The notes beneath the pieces are model-generated. The model did no database searches. It had not been told where the DNA came from and was given only the letters and a program-made list of their open reading frames with translations. DNA of 64,000 nt from Tamarix chinensis (Eukaryota; Streptophyta; Magnoliopsida; Caryophyllales; Tamaricaceae), in the NCBI GenBank assembly GCA_030549775.1, contig CM060174.1, positions 9,166,527 through 9,230,526 on the forward strand, in the 5' to 3' direction. Shown piece after piece: positions 37,081 to 48,380 of this stretch. The position numbers and the translations under genes were made by a program. Positions within the stretch are counted from its first letter, which is position 1, and each line of letters begins with the position of its first letter.

Positions 37081-37649
37081 ACCAACTATTTTAAAACTAA
37101 TAATAAATATCTTCGCTATTAAAGTTTAATTCCAACGATAAATCAACGGTATTAAAGAATGGACACCCAAAAAGATTGGAGGGATGTATGATTGGTAATA
37201 TTATTATTTTTTTACACCAAGTTTTTGTTTGGAAAATTACTTTGAAAAAGAAAATACTGTTTATTAATACTGACAATGCATCCTGAATACTGACGATATT
37301 ATCATAGGTAATAGGGGAAAAAACAGAGGGTGTGAGGGATTTACTGCCAGGGTAGACTTTTTGGGCCGGAGTGAAAATTTTATTCTATTAAAAAGCTTAA
37401 AATACAAGTATTTTAGATCCACTTAATGATTGAATTTAAATTTTATATTTATTAATTATTACATTATAAATTGCTTGATATATAAACTACTATATTATAT
37501 GATATTTTTAATAGCATACCAAATAACTCTATTTAAGATTGCATGCACATATTTTATTCAACTTGGTATTATCCTGTGTTTTTAATAATTTTATTTAGGT
37601 ACCTTTACATTTTAATTTAACTTCAGTTAAATATATAGCTGGGATTAAA

Positions 37650-38330
37650 AACATCTTTTTTTTTTACTATTTAGGTACCTAAGGTAAACTAGATAGAAAC
37701 ATGAAAATACCTAAATGAAATTAAAAACATAGAGTACCCAAAATTTATTAGGCTAAATATGAATGTAGCTAAATAAAATTAATCCTTAATTGTACATGCT
37801 CTTAAACATTAGATGAATATATTGCTAACATTATATATATACATATATATATAGCTTTTCAATGTACATTTTCCTATAATTACATGCACAATCTTCTTCT
37901 TTTTTTCTAGTTAGGAATTAATGTACATATAGGTCACATTACATGTACATATATAAACTTTTGACATACTTAAACACATAATTACATGCATTTTTTTTCT
38001 AATTCAAATTAGAACTAACTTAGTTATAAAATTACTTGTAATGACATTATAAAAGTACATGTATATATTAGCAATATTATGTGTACATATATACATCTTC
38101 TTTTTCATGTACATTTATCCATAAACATATGTATACTTTTTCTCAATTTGGAATTTACCTTGGTTATAAAATTACTTATAATAACATCATAAAATTACAT
38201 GTACATATACACTTTCAATTTACTTTTACCCATAATTACATGTGCATTTTGTTTTGTCCAAATTGGAATTGGCATGGATTAAATTACTTATAGACATATT
38301 ATAAAATTTGTTTGAGTTTCATTGTATTGA
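37650..38330 (+). repeat. Degenerate tandem repeat, unit about 140-150 bp
   Basis: Three to four eroded units share TTATAAAATTACTTNTAATNACAT, ACATGTACATATA and CATAATTACATG(T/C)(G/A)CA words. The frame at 38081-38293 is a by-product. Confidence 0.6.
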
Positions 38331-38379
38331 TAGTATATTTGGGTTGTACATTTAGTATACTTGTCTGATATATTTAGCT

Positions 38380-38605
38380 GGGGTGTTTATAGGTTCGATA
38401 TTTGATGTTTCGGATATCCAACACTTTAGATCGGATTAAAAATAATATATCGAATATCTAGAACTCTTCTTCTAACCAAAAATAAGAAATATTGGACAAA
38501 AAGTATATAATTAATGAACAATAAATTTATCTGATTTGACCTAATTTGATCAATGTAGCAAACTAAATTTACAACACAATGTCATAATGATTTAATTTGA
38601 GTCAT

Positions 38606-38652
<47 letters not shown>

Positions 38653-38661
38653 TATATATAA
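38380..38661 (+). repeat. Left half of a hAT-like element split by the viral insertion
   Basis: GGGTGTTTATAGGTTCGATA then TTTGATGTTTCGGATATCCAA is the imperfect inverse of the right half at 53835-54033, which ends ATCAAATATCGAATTATC then TAAACAACCC. The GGGGTGTT start fits small plant hAT elements. It runs into a (TA)n tract at 38613-38660, where the viral block begins. Outside both halves the same TTGTACATTTAGTA words occur (38345 and 54072). Confidence 0.5.
38613..38660 (+). repeat. (TA)n tract at the viral insertion point
   Basis: About 24 AT/TA units with one interruption. A shorter TA run (53835-53846) continues on the far side of the viral block. TA repeats are known insertion sites of endogenous plant pararetroviruses. 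Confidence 0.9.
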
Positions 38662-38862
38662 ATACCAAGATGCGCCCAAGGACCTCGGGATGCTAGAAGA
38701 CTACCTGAAGAATATAAACACAAAGATTTAAAGGATAGATAGGTAGTTAGAAAGAACAGATAGTATTTGAAGAGGAAAGGGATAGGATAAAACTCAAAAG
38801 TTTTATTGATTTATAATTTTGATACAAGTTTGAGGATATGTGGTCATTTTAAGGTTTCTCCT
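38662..38862 (-). repeat. Extra viral intergenic segment at the left end
   Basis: Near-identical to 39691-39890 on the same strand. It starts (minus) at GAAACCTTAAAATGACC fused to movement-protein sequence and ends at the first bases of the primer site (TGGTAT) against the TA tract. It contains an AATAAA at 38807-38802. Confidence 0.85.
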
Positions 38863-39536
38863 TCTTGCATTTGAATTCTTGCATTTGTTTTGAATGTTGT
38901 TTTCGCTACCTTATAGTGTATCCTATAGATTACATATACAGGCATATATCCTTCTAACATGTCATAACCATGCATTTTGATTTGTAAAGTTAAAGCATGA
39001 AACACATTTGGATCATCAAGAGAAGGAGCAAAATTTGGATAACAATTAAAAAATATCGAACCAGAACAAAGACTGCTCTCTACAGTTCCTATCATAGAAT
39101 CTGTAAAATTCTTCATCCTACCATCTCTAAGGACAGCTAAGATCGAAGTGTTTAAGCCTTCTCTAGTCAAATTTTTGAATCCTACTTGGACTAATCCTAA
39201 GTAGATATATTTGAATCCATTTCTCCTATGTTTTTTGATTTATTATTTTGATAGGAGTTGTATGGTTTTGAAAGGTTTGCTAATTTGGATGTCACATTCC
39301 TCAATTTTGATCACATAATTTGTTTGAAGAATGCTCCAGTTTGAAGTCCTATAGACCATTTCCTTTTGAATTTTTGGAATTTTCCAATTATCTATGGATC
39401 CTTCAAAATTTTCGAACTCATATACTTCACTTAGTTTGCTAGAATCTCTATGTTCTAAGTCGTTCCTATAACCTGAACTAGAAGAACTAGAAGATCGAGA
39501 AAATAAATGCATGTTCTCTATCCTATTCTTATGCAA
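38850..39536 (-). pseudogene. Viral movement protein, N-terminal half (copy 1)
   Basis: ORF1 begins at the ATG at 39536. A serine run lies near residues 15-22, followed by the movement-protein core: GLVQVGFKNLTREGLNTSIL, LRDGR, SLCSG.IFFNCYPNF and LTLQI..HGYDM. These are landmarks of the caulimovirid 30K-type movement protein that acts at plasmodesmata. Two adjacent in-frame stops lie just before 39240. The sequence ends abruptly at 38850-38862, where it fuses to the extra intergenic segment; the rest of the protein is found 7.8 kb away at 46697. Confidence 0.85.
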
Positions 39537-39681
39537 GTGGCTTTTGACCCCAATACTGTCTGGACTTACTGCTCTATCCCGAGTCTTACTCCCAAAACAG
39601 ACAAGTAAAGGCTTACCTCACGACCTACATAAAAAATCAGAAAGATAGACACAATTACCCCTCTCACAAGCTAATCCCGCT

Positions 39682-39694
39682 GGCTTTGATACCA
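39682..39694 (-). promoter_or_regulatory. Viral primer-binding site, initiator Met-tRNA (copy 1)
   Basis: Minus strand TGGTATCAAAGCC, one base off the standard plant TGGTATCAGAGCC complement of the tRNA 3' end. It lies about 150 bases upstream of the ORF1 start. Confidence 0.85.
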
Positions 39695-39828
39695 AGATGT
39701 GCCCAAGGACCTCGGGATGCTAGTAGACTACCTGAAGAATATAAACACAAAGATTTGAAGGATAGATAGGTAGTTAGAAAGAACAGATAATATTTGAAGA
39801 GGAAAGGGATAGGATAAAACTCGAAAGT

Positions 39829-39834
39829 TTTATT
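39829..39834 (-). promoter_or_regulatory. Viral poly(A) signal AATAAA (copy 1)
   Basis: AATAAA lies about 110 bases downstream of the TATA-like box and 135 bases upstream of the primer site. This is the caulimovirid arrangement that yields a terminally redundant pregenomic RNA. Confidence 0.6.
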
Positions 39835-39940
39835 GATTTGTAATTTTTTACAAGTTTGAGGATATGTGGTCATTTTAAGGTTTCTCCTTAAAATTCCTAT
39901 TCCGGAAAACCGACCCCTTCAAATAAAGACCTAAGACCCC

Positions 39941-39948
39941 TTAAATAG
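39941..39948 (-). promoter_or_regulatory. Viral TATA-like box (copy 1)
   Basis: CTATTTAAGG on the minus strand lies in the intergenic region. The equivalent in copy 2 (53587-53596) reads CTATTTATGG. Its position before AATAAA and the primer site supports a pregenomic RNA promoter; activity is not implied. Confidence 0.55.
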
Positions 39949-40357
39949 AAGTGGGGGTTGAACTATTACAATTTAAAAAGTAGATTTGGGAATCGACCGA
40001 AAGTATACAGTAAAAAGTACACAGTAAAAGTGTACTCGAAGTTTGAACAATAAAGGTAAAAAGAACAAACAGTAAAAGTAACCTAAAGAAAATACAGCAG
40101 TAGTCCGCGTGATGTCCTTTTGCCGCAAATTCCTTTTTCTTTTCTTCTTTTGCTTTTTAGTTGCTTTTACCTATGCTTTTACCTTAGTCAAAAGTGTCAA
40201 TCGCCAAAAGTGTCCTTGTAGGAATCTTTCTCTTTATGTCGTTGACTCTTTTGTCTTTGTCTTGAGGTTTTGTGCTGGTAGAATATTCCTTTTGTCTGCC
40301 ATTAATTTGATGCGTTGTTCGCGTATGCCTACGCCTCGGATACTTGTATTTGTAACG

Positions 40358-41770
40358 TTATCGGATAAGAGGAAGTATCCCATAACAGTCATCTTCATTT
40401 TCATCGCCATAGTCTGGTGTTGGAGCAGACGATGAGGAGGAAGATTTCTCCTGTTTGGTTTGCGACAGTACTTCACCCAAAATGGCTAAGTACTCGTCCT
40501 CTATTTTGGCGGCTGCAAGTTTGGCAGCTGTGACTGATTTTTGGGCCAGAAATTTGGTTTGATCTAGGCTGGCCTGAATATGTTTTGTTGAAGAAGAAGC
40601 TGGATGTTTGTCTTTGACGAGTTTGCGAACAACTTGCTCGGATAGCTTCTCAAACTTTTGATATGTTGACCACCATTTGACCTTGAATCGTCAGACCAAG
40701 GTAGGGAGTCCTTCAATTTCATGGATCTCAGATGTCCATGCGAACACCCAAGGGCAAAATAGTCTGGAGCAGAAAAGGAAGATAAGGGGGAAAACCCTAT
40801 CATTTTGTGAGGGATGGTAAAGGGTTTGGAACAGGTTTAAAGATTTTGAAACCTGCTATAGAAGGATTTCTGGGATGGAGCCAAAATCTTTCCACCACCG
40901 TATGAACCAAAGAGGGTATTCAGTCTGGTTGAAATTTTGAAAGAATAATAACCATGAATGGGATTTTTTGGAGTTCTCGATGAAGAAAGTGTTCCACCAA
41001 GCCTGTTGATAGTCCCAATAGTTAAAATTCAATTTTGTATTTGAGGCTGATTTGTATGAATTAGGGAGCCTTCGAGGCAATTCGAGGCTGTGACCCCAAT
41101 CCATGGGAAGTATGACCCTATGTATTTTACAGGTTGAGTAAGCAGCTTCCTTTTGGGTTTAAAGTAGGGTGAAATGTTTGAATGATGTCGAGCCTGTATA
41201 CTCAAGGATTGACTTGTAATACTCATGGGGTGTAGTCACGTCCCATGGTTTAAAATACTATCCTCAAAACAATTTTGTCAAAGCAACGAAGGGATCTTGG
41301 TGATAAAATCCATCTTTGAGGTTTGAAATCATTTGAAAGTGCGGCTTTATGAAATATTCCGTTTTAGTTTTGAAATCTAGTTTGGAAATAATATCTTCTA
41401 GTCTTGAGATTAATTTTCTCAAGGTCGGAAGTTTTCCAAGATGTTTCTCCGAAGAGACTTTTGAAATCGGTTTTGAAGGTGTTTGAGATTTTGAAATATC
41501 TCCTTCGATTTATAAAATAAGGTTTGAAGTATTCATACCTGTGGATCCAAGTTGGGAACTTTGGATTTGTTTGGATACCTACTGAAGTGCTTTGAGGATT
41601 TCTGGAGAATGGGCGAGAGACTCGACCAATTTCTGCACTTCAGGTTTGTCCTCCTTTAGAGGTGATGAAGCCGCAACTTCATCTTCCATGGTTGCTTCGT
41701 ACCATGATTTGATTGGCTTTGGAGCCAATATTTCCTGAATCTTTTCTTTGCCTTTCTTTCTAGGAGGCAT
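40358..41770 (-). pseudogene. Viral ORF2, unknown function (copy 1)
   Basis: Begins MPPRKKGKEKIQEILAPKPI at 41770. Its ATG lies inside the last codons of ORF1 (11-base overlap, ATGCCTCCTAG). A single frame of 471 codons runs to a stop at 40358, with about seven internal stops and no net frameshift. It has a tryptophan-rich middle (YWDYQQAWWNTFF) and an acidic serine-rich end (SSSSSSAP, DENEDD). Florendoviruses carry a second ORF of unknown function in this place; I see no known domain. Confidence 0.75.
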
Positions 41771-43306
41771 TCTCTTCTGACTTGCCTTGAAGAAATTCTC
41801 GTGTCAAAACATCAGGAAGTGAATTGTCCTCACCTTTTAAATACTCAATCTCAAAGTCAAATATCAAAAGGAGAGCCTGCCACCTGGCTAATATATGTTT
41901 GGAGGTGACGTTCTGGATGTCCTTTTTGAGAATATGCTTCATAGATTTGCAGTCCACTCTAAGAAGGAATCTTTGGTTCAAAATATTGGACTAAAACTTT
42001 GTAATGGAATGGACGATCGCAAACACTTCCTTTTTGACCGTCGAATAATTCTATTATGTTTGAGTCCAGTGCCGAAAGTGAGCTGGATCACTTTTTCGGA
42101 TTTGGGCTGAGACTGTTTGGATAAGGCCAAATAATGTTCGAAGGATTAGGCTTGGGTCTGTTTTAGAATATCGCCGTAACCATGTTCGGAGGCATCAGTC
42201 TCAACTATTTTAAATAAGTTTGGATTGGCCAAGGTCAGACAAGGAATAGACCGGACTTGGGCTTTTATATGCTTGATGACATCGGTGTGGGCTTGGGTCC
42301 ACAGTTTTGGATTCTTTTTTAGTCTGTCGTGCAAGGGTTTGGCTATTTGGTTTAAATTTGGGCAAAAGTCTAAGACATATTTTAGACTACCCAAAAATCT
42401 TTGGAGTTGGGTTTTGTCAAGAATCTGGTTAGGAAACCTAGACACAAATTCTATAGACCTTTCTATAGGGACAATAGTACTAGACTCGATATAGTGTCCT
42501 AAGAATCTGATCGTATTTTGGGCCAACAAAATCTTAGGCTTAGACACGACTAACCCACTACGTTTGACGACACTCAGAAAGGTCCTAAGATGCCTAAAAT
42601 GCTGTTCAATGTTGTTTGAGTGTACTAAGACGTCATCTATGTATACTATGCATAAATTTGAGTAGGGATTAATAATATCATTCATAATTCTTCGAAATTC
42701 AAAAGGAGCATTTTTTAAACCGAAAGGCATTACATTCCATTCAAATTGGCCAAACGACACTATAAATGTAGTTTTGTATCAGTCTTTTAGATTAATTTGT
42801 ATTTGCCAAAAACCAGATTTGAGATCAAATTTTGGAAAGATTAATGCTGAATATAATGTTTGCAATAAATCTTTTTTGTTTGGAATTGGATATCTAATCC
42901 ATTTGAGGACATCATTTAAAGGTTTGTAATTAATTACTAACCTAGGAGTTCCTCTTTCGATTTCTGAATTTTTGTTGACATAGAATGCTGCACAGGACCA
43001 AGGAGACCTAGATTTTGAGATTAATCCTTTTGATTCTAAGTCTTGTATTTCCTTTTTGCAATGTTCATTCAATTCAGAATTCATTTGAATAGATCTAGCT
43101 TTTGTTGGTATTGATCTTTCATTAAAACTATCTTCATAAGGAAGATCTATCATATGATTTTTTCTAGACCAAAAAGCGTTTGGGAAATTTGAACAGATCT
43201 CATTTTCAATTTGATTTCTTATTTGAGTAATTTTATCCTTAATCAATTTTGTTTCCAATTGATTTTGTATTCTGGATAAATTTACATTTTGTTTTAAGAA
43301 ATTCAA
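41760..43306 (-). pseudogene. Viral reverse transcriptase and RNase H (copy 1)
   Basis: RT landmarks in order: LVINYKPLNDVLKWIRYPIP, FDLKSGFWQIQI, FGQFEWNVMPFGLKNAP, and the catalytic YIDD at 42643-42632. These are followed by the thumb region (FLGHYIES, RFLGSLKYV, KPLHDRL). RNase H starts with VETDASEHGYG and ends near 41760 (LKGEDNSLPDVLTREF). Breaks include a stop at 42779/42760 in the RT core and a frame change between 42146 and 41981. Catalytic aspartates of the YIDD box remain, but the reading frame is not continuous. Confidence 0.9.
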
Positions 43307-43321
43307 ATCATTTCGTTTGCT

Positions 43322-43870
43322 TTAAACAAGGAGGTTAATTTGAATTTTGTATATTGAGTTTGCTTTCAACAAATTTAGGTTTTTAGTCCTAGGGATTTCT
43401 AAAAAGGAAAGTGTATTTTTTGTTCCTTTTATTTTGAATGAAATTCCCATTAAACCTACTTTGTAAGGTGTAATCAAATTAATGAAAGATGTACCTAAGA
43501 TAACACTCTGACTGATATCGGCAGTTATCAAATAGATTGATTTGATTTGTAAATTATTACAAATTAGATTTGCCTCACATTTGCGTTTATTTTTAACCTG
43601 GAGCTATTTACTGTAGATAATTTTTCATTTGCTTTGGAAAGGTATTTTTTGGGTATAATACCTTCTTTGATGCAGTTTAAGTCAGTATCGGTATCAAATA
43701 GTACGATTGTGTTTATTTGAAAACCAGCAGATAGCCTGAGTGTTATACTAATGATATACTTCCTAGAAGTTATTTCTTTCAGTACACTAAGAAAAACTTC
43801 TAGGATAGGTTCAGTTTGAATTTTTTCATCTTCAGATATATCCGGTTCACTAGATTATGGAGATGTGTTT
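43322..43870 (-). pseudogene. Viral aspartic protease region (copy 1)
   Basis: The active-site strand reads IVLFDTDTDLNCIKEGII; codons at 43695-43681 encode DTDTD where the family has D-T/S-G-A. The downstream ITADISQSVILGTSFINLI block is the usual C-terminal lobe hydrophobic-G motif. Loss of the glycine would be expected to inactivate the enzyme. Copy 2 has the same change. A frame change lies between the two blocks. Confidence 0.8.
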
Positions 43871-45500
43871 TGAAATTGTTTGGTTAACAACATTTGAATA
43901 ATTTGACCGTCTGATTCTTGTTTTTGTTTTTAAGATTTTAATTCTCTTTTAACTTCTTTTATCTCGTGTTGGAGTTCAGAAGTGGTTGGAATTAAATTCT
44001 TTCTTTTTTTGTTTTCTAAGAATCGTTGTCAGGTCATAAGCATTTGTTGGTTTCTTTGGAATGTTTAACTTTGCAGATTTTGGTGGTTTATCAGGTTCAA
44101 TTGACTCCAATAATTTTTCAATATATTCTTTTTGTTTTAATGGGTCAGGAATTAAATGAACTATGTCTAGAACCATTTTTTTTCTTTGTTCAAAACATTC
44201 ATTTGGTTTTCAAGAAACTCTTCTTCTGGGTCAGAAGAGCGATATGAAGAAGAAGATGAGGTTACTATTTCATCTAATTCTGGGTTTTCATTTTGATTTT
44301 CTTCCTCAGATGTTTCTACTAGAAGATTTTGAATTTTCTCTCTAGTTTCTTCATCTAAGTCTAATTCTCTTATTTGTCTGTTTAATTTGCAAAATTTTTT
44401 AATATGTCCTGTTTTACCACATTTGAAACATTTGAAGGTGTTTATGTCTCTGTTCCCATATTCTAGGTTATTTGAAGAAGAAACTACTTGTTTTTTTCCT
44501 TTAAGTTTTGATTTTTGATAATAGGGAATTTGTTTTTGTTGTTGTGGTGTAGGTAAATATTTTTGTTTTGATTTCTTTTGGTAACTAGGTCTACAATTTC
44601 CAAAACATTTCTTTTTATTTGATGTGTCTAGGATATCAAATTGTTTGCAGAATGACCCTAGTTCCTATTTTTTTTGTTCATCTCCCATTTGAGATGTTTT
44701 TGAAGTTTTTAATCTTGACAGATTTTTAAACCTTCTTTTTGAGTGAAACTTATTAATTCTCCATATGTGAATTTGTTATAAGGAATTTGATTGCCATGGC
44801 TTCTTTGATTTTGTTCTTAACCTTTTCTCCTAATAAGGGAGGTAATCTGGCAAGAGATTTTTCTTTCCAAAATGGTTGGTTTGAATCTTCCCTAAGCATC
44901 ACTCTAGTTAGGAAAGTGTTTTTGTACCACTGGAAATCACTAAGGTGTTTACACCTAAGGTTTGAAAGAATTTATGCATTTTTGTCTTTGAGGTGTGATG
45001 GATCACCTACAAAGTGCAGAGATATGGCAAGGATAAGTGATGCAACGACATCAGAATTGGTTCATCATTTTCGAAGATGATTTCATCATTTTCATCTAGT
45101 TTTATGGCATCTAATATTTGAGTTTGTTCTTCTGATGTTAAGTGGGAATCCCACCATCTTTGAGTTGTCCTAAGAATCCTGCTATTAGGAGTTCTTCTAT
45201 GGCTCTATCAGAAGTATTAATTTGGGTTTTTTAGGTATTTGCTGCCATGGTCATTTTTTGTAACAAATTTAGAATATGATATTCAGATAGTCCATCTATA
45301 TTCCATTCATAAAATGAATTGGCTTTGTAGTTGGGTTGTACTAGTTTGCTGGGCCTAACTTCTAAGCTCGGGTTAGGTGCTGTTTGTCTAGGGATTATGG
45401 ACCTAGATGTCATTGGGTCACCTAAACGGGCTAATACAGGCTCTTGGGCCTCGTTTATTTCTGTTTGATCCGTTTGGTTTACCATATTAATTTGGGTTGT
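43871..45500 (-). pseudogene. Viral coat protein region with CCHC zinc knuckle (copy 1)
   Basis: It starts near MVNQTDQTEINEAQEPVLAR (45485) with an IDGLSEYHILNLLQ motif common before caulimovirid coat domains. WWDSHLTSEEQTQILDA and FLTRVMLREDSNQPFWKEK follow. The nucleic-acid-binding knuckle CFKCGKTGHIKKFC at 44430-44389 is complete. An acidic linker and a KPPKSAKLNIPKKPTNAYDL segment lead to the protease. Several frame changes and stops are present. Confidence 0.8.
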
Positions 45501-46697
45501 TTATTCAGGTGTACCAGGAACCTGAATTTGGCTGGACGAAGTCGATGGGGCAACTAAATCTAATTTTTCTTTAATTGCTTGTACGAATTCATCTTTCCCA
45601 ATTTGGATAGATTTTTGGCTTGATTTTGATAATTCAAAGGGTTTGAATACAGGCATTTTCTTTTGTTCTATTTTTGATTTTCAGAAACAGTTTGAATTGC
45701 CGATAATATTGTCTTTTGAATTTGTTTATCCAATTGAGTCAATTGTGTGCCAATTTTATTTAAATGGATATTTGTATAATTATCTTGAAGAACAATGTTT
45801 TTTGAATTTTCAAGTTCATCATCCTTTGGCACTCTAAGTGGTTTTAACTCTAAGGTGTTTTCCCCAGCAGTCATTTTGATGTTTTATAGAGGCCGATATT
45901 CTGTTTCAATAGTTTCTCTTTCAGTTTGCCAAGTTTTGGTTTTTTTTTCTGAGTGGTTATAGGTTTCATGGATTTGAATGGAGATAGTATTCCATTATTT
46001 TTTAGTTCTATTTACAACTAGTCGAAAAACAATATTTTTTAATTTTTTTCTTGCATGAATTTGTAATAATCTTCCTGGATTTCATGTCTTTCGTCCATCA
46101 AATTTTTAAAAAAACCAATTTTCTCTTATTGGTATTTTTCTTTGAATAGAAATCCTTTCTGAAGAATTCTCTGTCAATTACAAATTGTTTTTCAAGAACA
46201 TTAAATTGGGCATCAGTTATGTCAAAAAGGCTAGGAGAATGCAGAGGTATTCTGATTTCTTGATTTGTTTGTTCTGATTCTTTGTCTTCTTGTTTTTGAT
46301 AATTTGCCTTAGGAATTCTAGTTTCATAATTTGCACATTTGAATGAATTTCTAAGTGTTTGATCTACCGAATTCCTTTTTTGAATTTTTTCTAAAAATTT
46401 TATTACTTTTAGAAGGTTTGAGACTTTTCCTAAGTCTATGGTTGAAGAAGTCGAGGCGCCATCCTTAATTCTAAGGCTGCAACACCTACAAAAACTAAGT
46501 TTGATAGTTTCATCATCAAATTGGGTTATTTGATTGATGTTTGTGTTTGGTTTGGAATTATGGGTTTGTTTTTATCTTCCTGGGTGGTAAGGCTTTTTTT
46601 CTAAAGTTCAATCCTCAGGGAGTTCTACCTCATTCCATTTAATTATTTTTGGGACGACTATGTTTGATTTTGAATCATCTGTTTGTAAGACTAAGGT
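45501..46697 (-). pseudogene. Viral movement protein C-terminus and linker (copy 1)
   Basis: It opens at 46697 inside the movement protein (LQTDDSKSNIVVPKIIKWNE) and stops after ELPED. In other frames it continues as CRCCSLRIKDGAS and an EKQFVIDREFFRKDFYSKK..KRKLVFF segment of the kind found between movement and coat domains in related viruses. Most of this stretch is deleted from copy 2. Multiple stops are present. Confidence 0.7.
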
Positions 46698-46772
46698 TTT
46701 TCGGAATAGGAATTTTAAGGAGAATCCTTAAATGACCACATATCCTCAAAACTTGTATCAAAATTACAAATC

Positions 46773-46778
46773 AATAAA
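46773..46778 (+). promoter_or_regulatory. Viral poly(A) signal AATAAA (copy 2, left)
   Basis: AATAAA in the left intergenic segment, about 135 bases before the primer site. The matching signal in the right segment is at 53702-53707. Confidence 0.55.
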
Positions 46779-46911
46779 ACTTTCAAGTTTTATCCTATCC
46801 CTTTCCTTTTCAAATATTATATGTTCTTTCTAACTACCTATCTATCCTTCAAATCTTTGTGTTATATTCTTCCGGTAGTTTTCTAGCATCCCGAGGTTCT
46901 TAGGCACATCT

Positions 46912-46924
46912 TGGTATCAGAGCC
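46912..46924 (+). promoter_or_regulatory. Viral primer-binding site, initiator Met-tRNA (copy 2)
   Basis: TGGTATCAGAGCC, a perfect match to the usual plant initiator Met-tRNA primer site. Only copy 2 keeps it intact. Confidence 0.9.
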
Positions 46925-47090
46925 AGCGGGATTAGCTTGTGAGAGGGGTAAGTGTGTCTATCTTTCTGATTTTTATGTAGGCCGTGAGATAAGCCCTTAC
47001 TTGTGTGTTCTGGGAGTAAGACTCGGGGATAGAGCAGTAAGTCCAGATGGTATTGGGGTCGAAAGCCGCTTGCAAAAGAATAGATAGAAA

Positions 47091-48380
47091 AACATGCATT
47101 TATTTTCTTGATCTTCTAGTTCTTCTAGCTCAGGTTATAGGAACGACTTAGAACCTAGAGATTCTAGCAAACTAAGGAAGAATATGAGTTCAAAAATTTT
47201 AAGGATCCATAGATAATTGGAACTTCAAAAAATTCAAAAGAAATGGTCTATAGGACTTCNNNNNNNNNNNNNNNNNNNNNNNNNNNNNNNNNNNNNNNNN
47301 NNNNNNNNNNNNNNNNNNNNNNNNNNNNNNNNNNNNNNNNNNNNNNNNNNNNNNNNNNNNNNNNNNNNNNNNNNNNNNNNNNNNNNNNNNNNNNNNNNNN
47401 NNNNNNNNNNNNNNNNNNNNNNNNNNNNNNNNNNNNNNNNNNNNNNNNNNNNNNNNNNNNNNNNNNNNNNNNNNNNNNNNNNNNNNNNNNNNNNNNNNNN
47501 NNNNNNNNNNNNNNNNNNNNNNNNNNNNNNNNNNNNNNNNNNNNNNNNNNNNNNNNNNNNNNNNNNNNNNNNNNNNNNNNNNNNNNNNNNNNNNNNNNNN
47601 NNNNNNNNNNNNNNNNNNNNNNNNNNNNNNNNNNNNNNNNNNNNNNNNNNNNNNNNNNNNNNNNNNNNNNNNNNNNNNNNNNNNNNNNNNNNNNNNNNNN
47701 NNNNNNNNNNNNNNNNNNNNNNNNNNNNNNNNNNNNNNNNNNNNNNNNNNNNNNNNNNNGAGTTCAAAAATTTTGAAGGATCCATAGATAATTGGAAACT
47801 TCAAAAAATTCAAAAGGAAATGGTCTATAGGACTTCAAACTAGAGCATTCTTCAAACAAAGTATGTGATCAAAACCGAGGAATGGACATCCAAATTAGCA
47901 AACCTTTTCGAAACCATATAACTCCTATCAAAAGGAATCAATCAAAAAACATAAGAGAAATAGATTCAAATATATCCACTTAGGATTAGTCCAAGTAGGA
48001 TTCAAAACTTTGACTAGAGAAGGCTTAAACACGTCGATCTTAACTGTCCTTAGAGATGGAAGGATGAAGAATTTTTAGATTCCATGATAGGAACTGTAGA
48101 GGGCAGTCTTTGTTCTGGTCCGATATTTTTTAATTGTTATCCAAATTTTGCTCCTTCTCTTGACGATCCAAATGTTTTGAATGCTTTAACTTTACAAATC
48201 ATAACGCATGGATATGACATGTTAGAAGGATCTGTGCCTGTAGCTATAATCTATAGGATACACTATAAGGTAGCGAAAATAGCATTCAAAACAAATGCAA
48301 GAATTCAAATGCAAAAAGGTGAAACCTTAGGCTTACAAACTGACGATTCAAAATCAAACATAGTCATCCCAAAAACATGG
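47091..48380 (+). pseudogene. Viral movement protein, interrupted by assembly gap (copy 2)
   Basis: The start region near 47093 is followed by an early stop and the serine-rich segment. After the gap, GLVQVGF-type and SLCSGPIFFNCYPNF, LTLQIITHGYDM and ARIQMQKGETLGLQ segments identify the movement protein core. It passes directly into coat protein sequence at about 48378 through a deletion, giving a continuous 180-codon frame (48084-48626). Confidence 0.8.
47260..47759. other. Assembly gap, exactly 500 N
   Basis: A run of 500 N. About 75 bases are nearly the same on both sides (47184-47259 and 47760-47836), differing by single-base indels. The flanking contigs therefore probably overlap and the true gap may be absent. 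Confidence 0.95.

Larger units (their letters stand above)
38662..46697 (-). mobile_element. Endogenous pararetrovirus copy 1, florendovirus-like, permuted near-full genome
   Basis: Minus-strand order from 46697 down: C-terminal part of the movement protein and linker, coat protein region, CCHC knuckle, aspartic protease, reverse transcriptase, RNase H, ORF2, intergenic region with promoter/poly(A)/primer site, N-terminal half of the movement protein, then a second intergenic copy ending inside the primer site at 38662. About 7.8 kb of unique sequence makes one circular genome opened within the movement protein. The polyprotein plus separate ORF2 layout fits Florendovirus as described for many angiosperms. 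The genus call rests on layout and motif resemblance, not on phylogeny. Many stops and frameshifts make it a fossil with no coding capacity for virus. Confidence 0.85.

Noticed and set aside
40109..40435. 108-codon plus-strand frame
   Set aside because: Antisense to the viral leader/ORF2 end; hydrophobic run comes from the reverse of A-rich viral sequence.
47199..47843. Four open frames of 177-208 codons on both strands
   Set aside because: They are made almost entirely of the 500-N gap.
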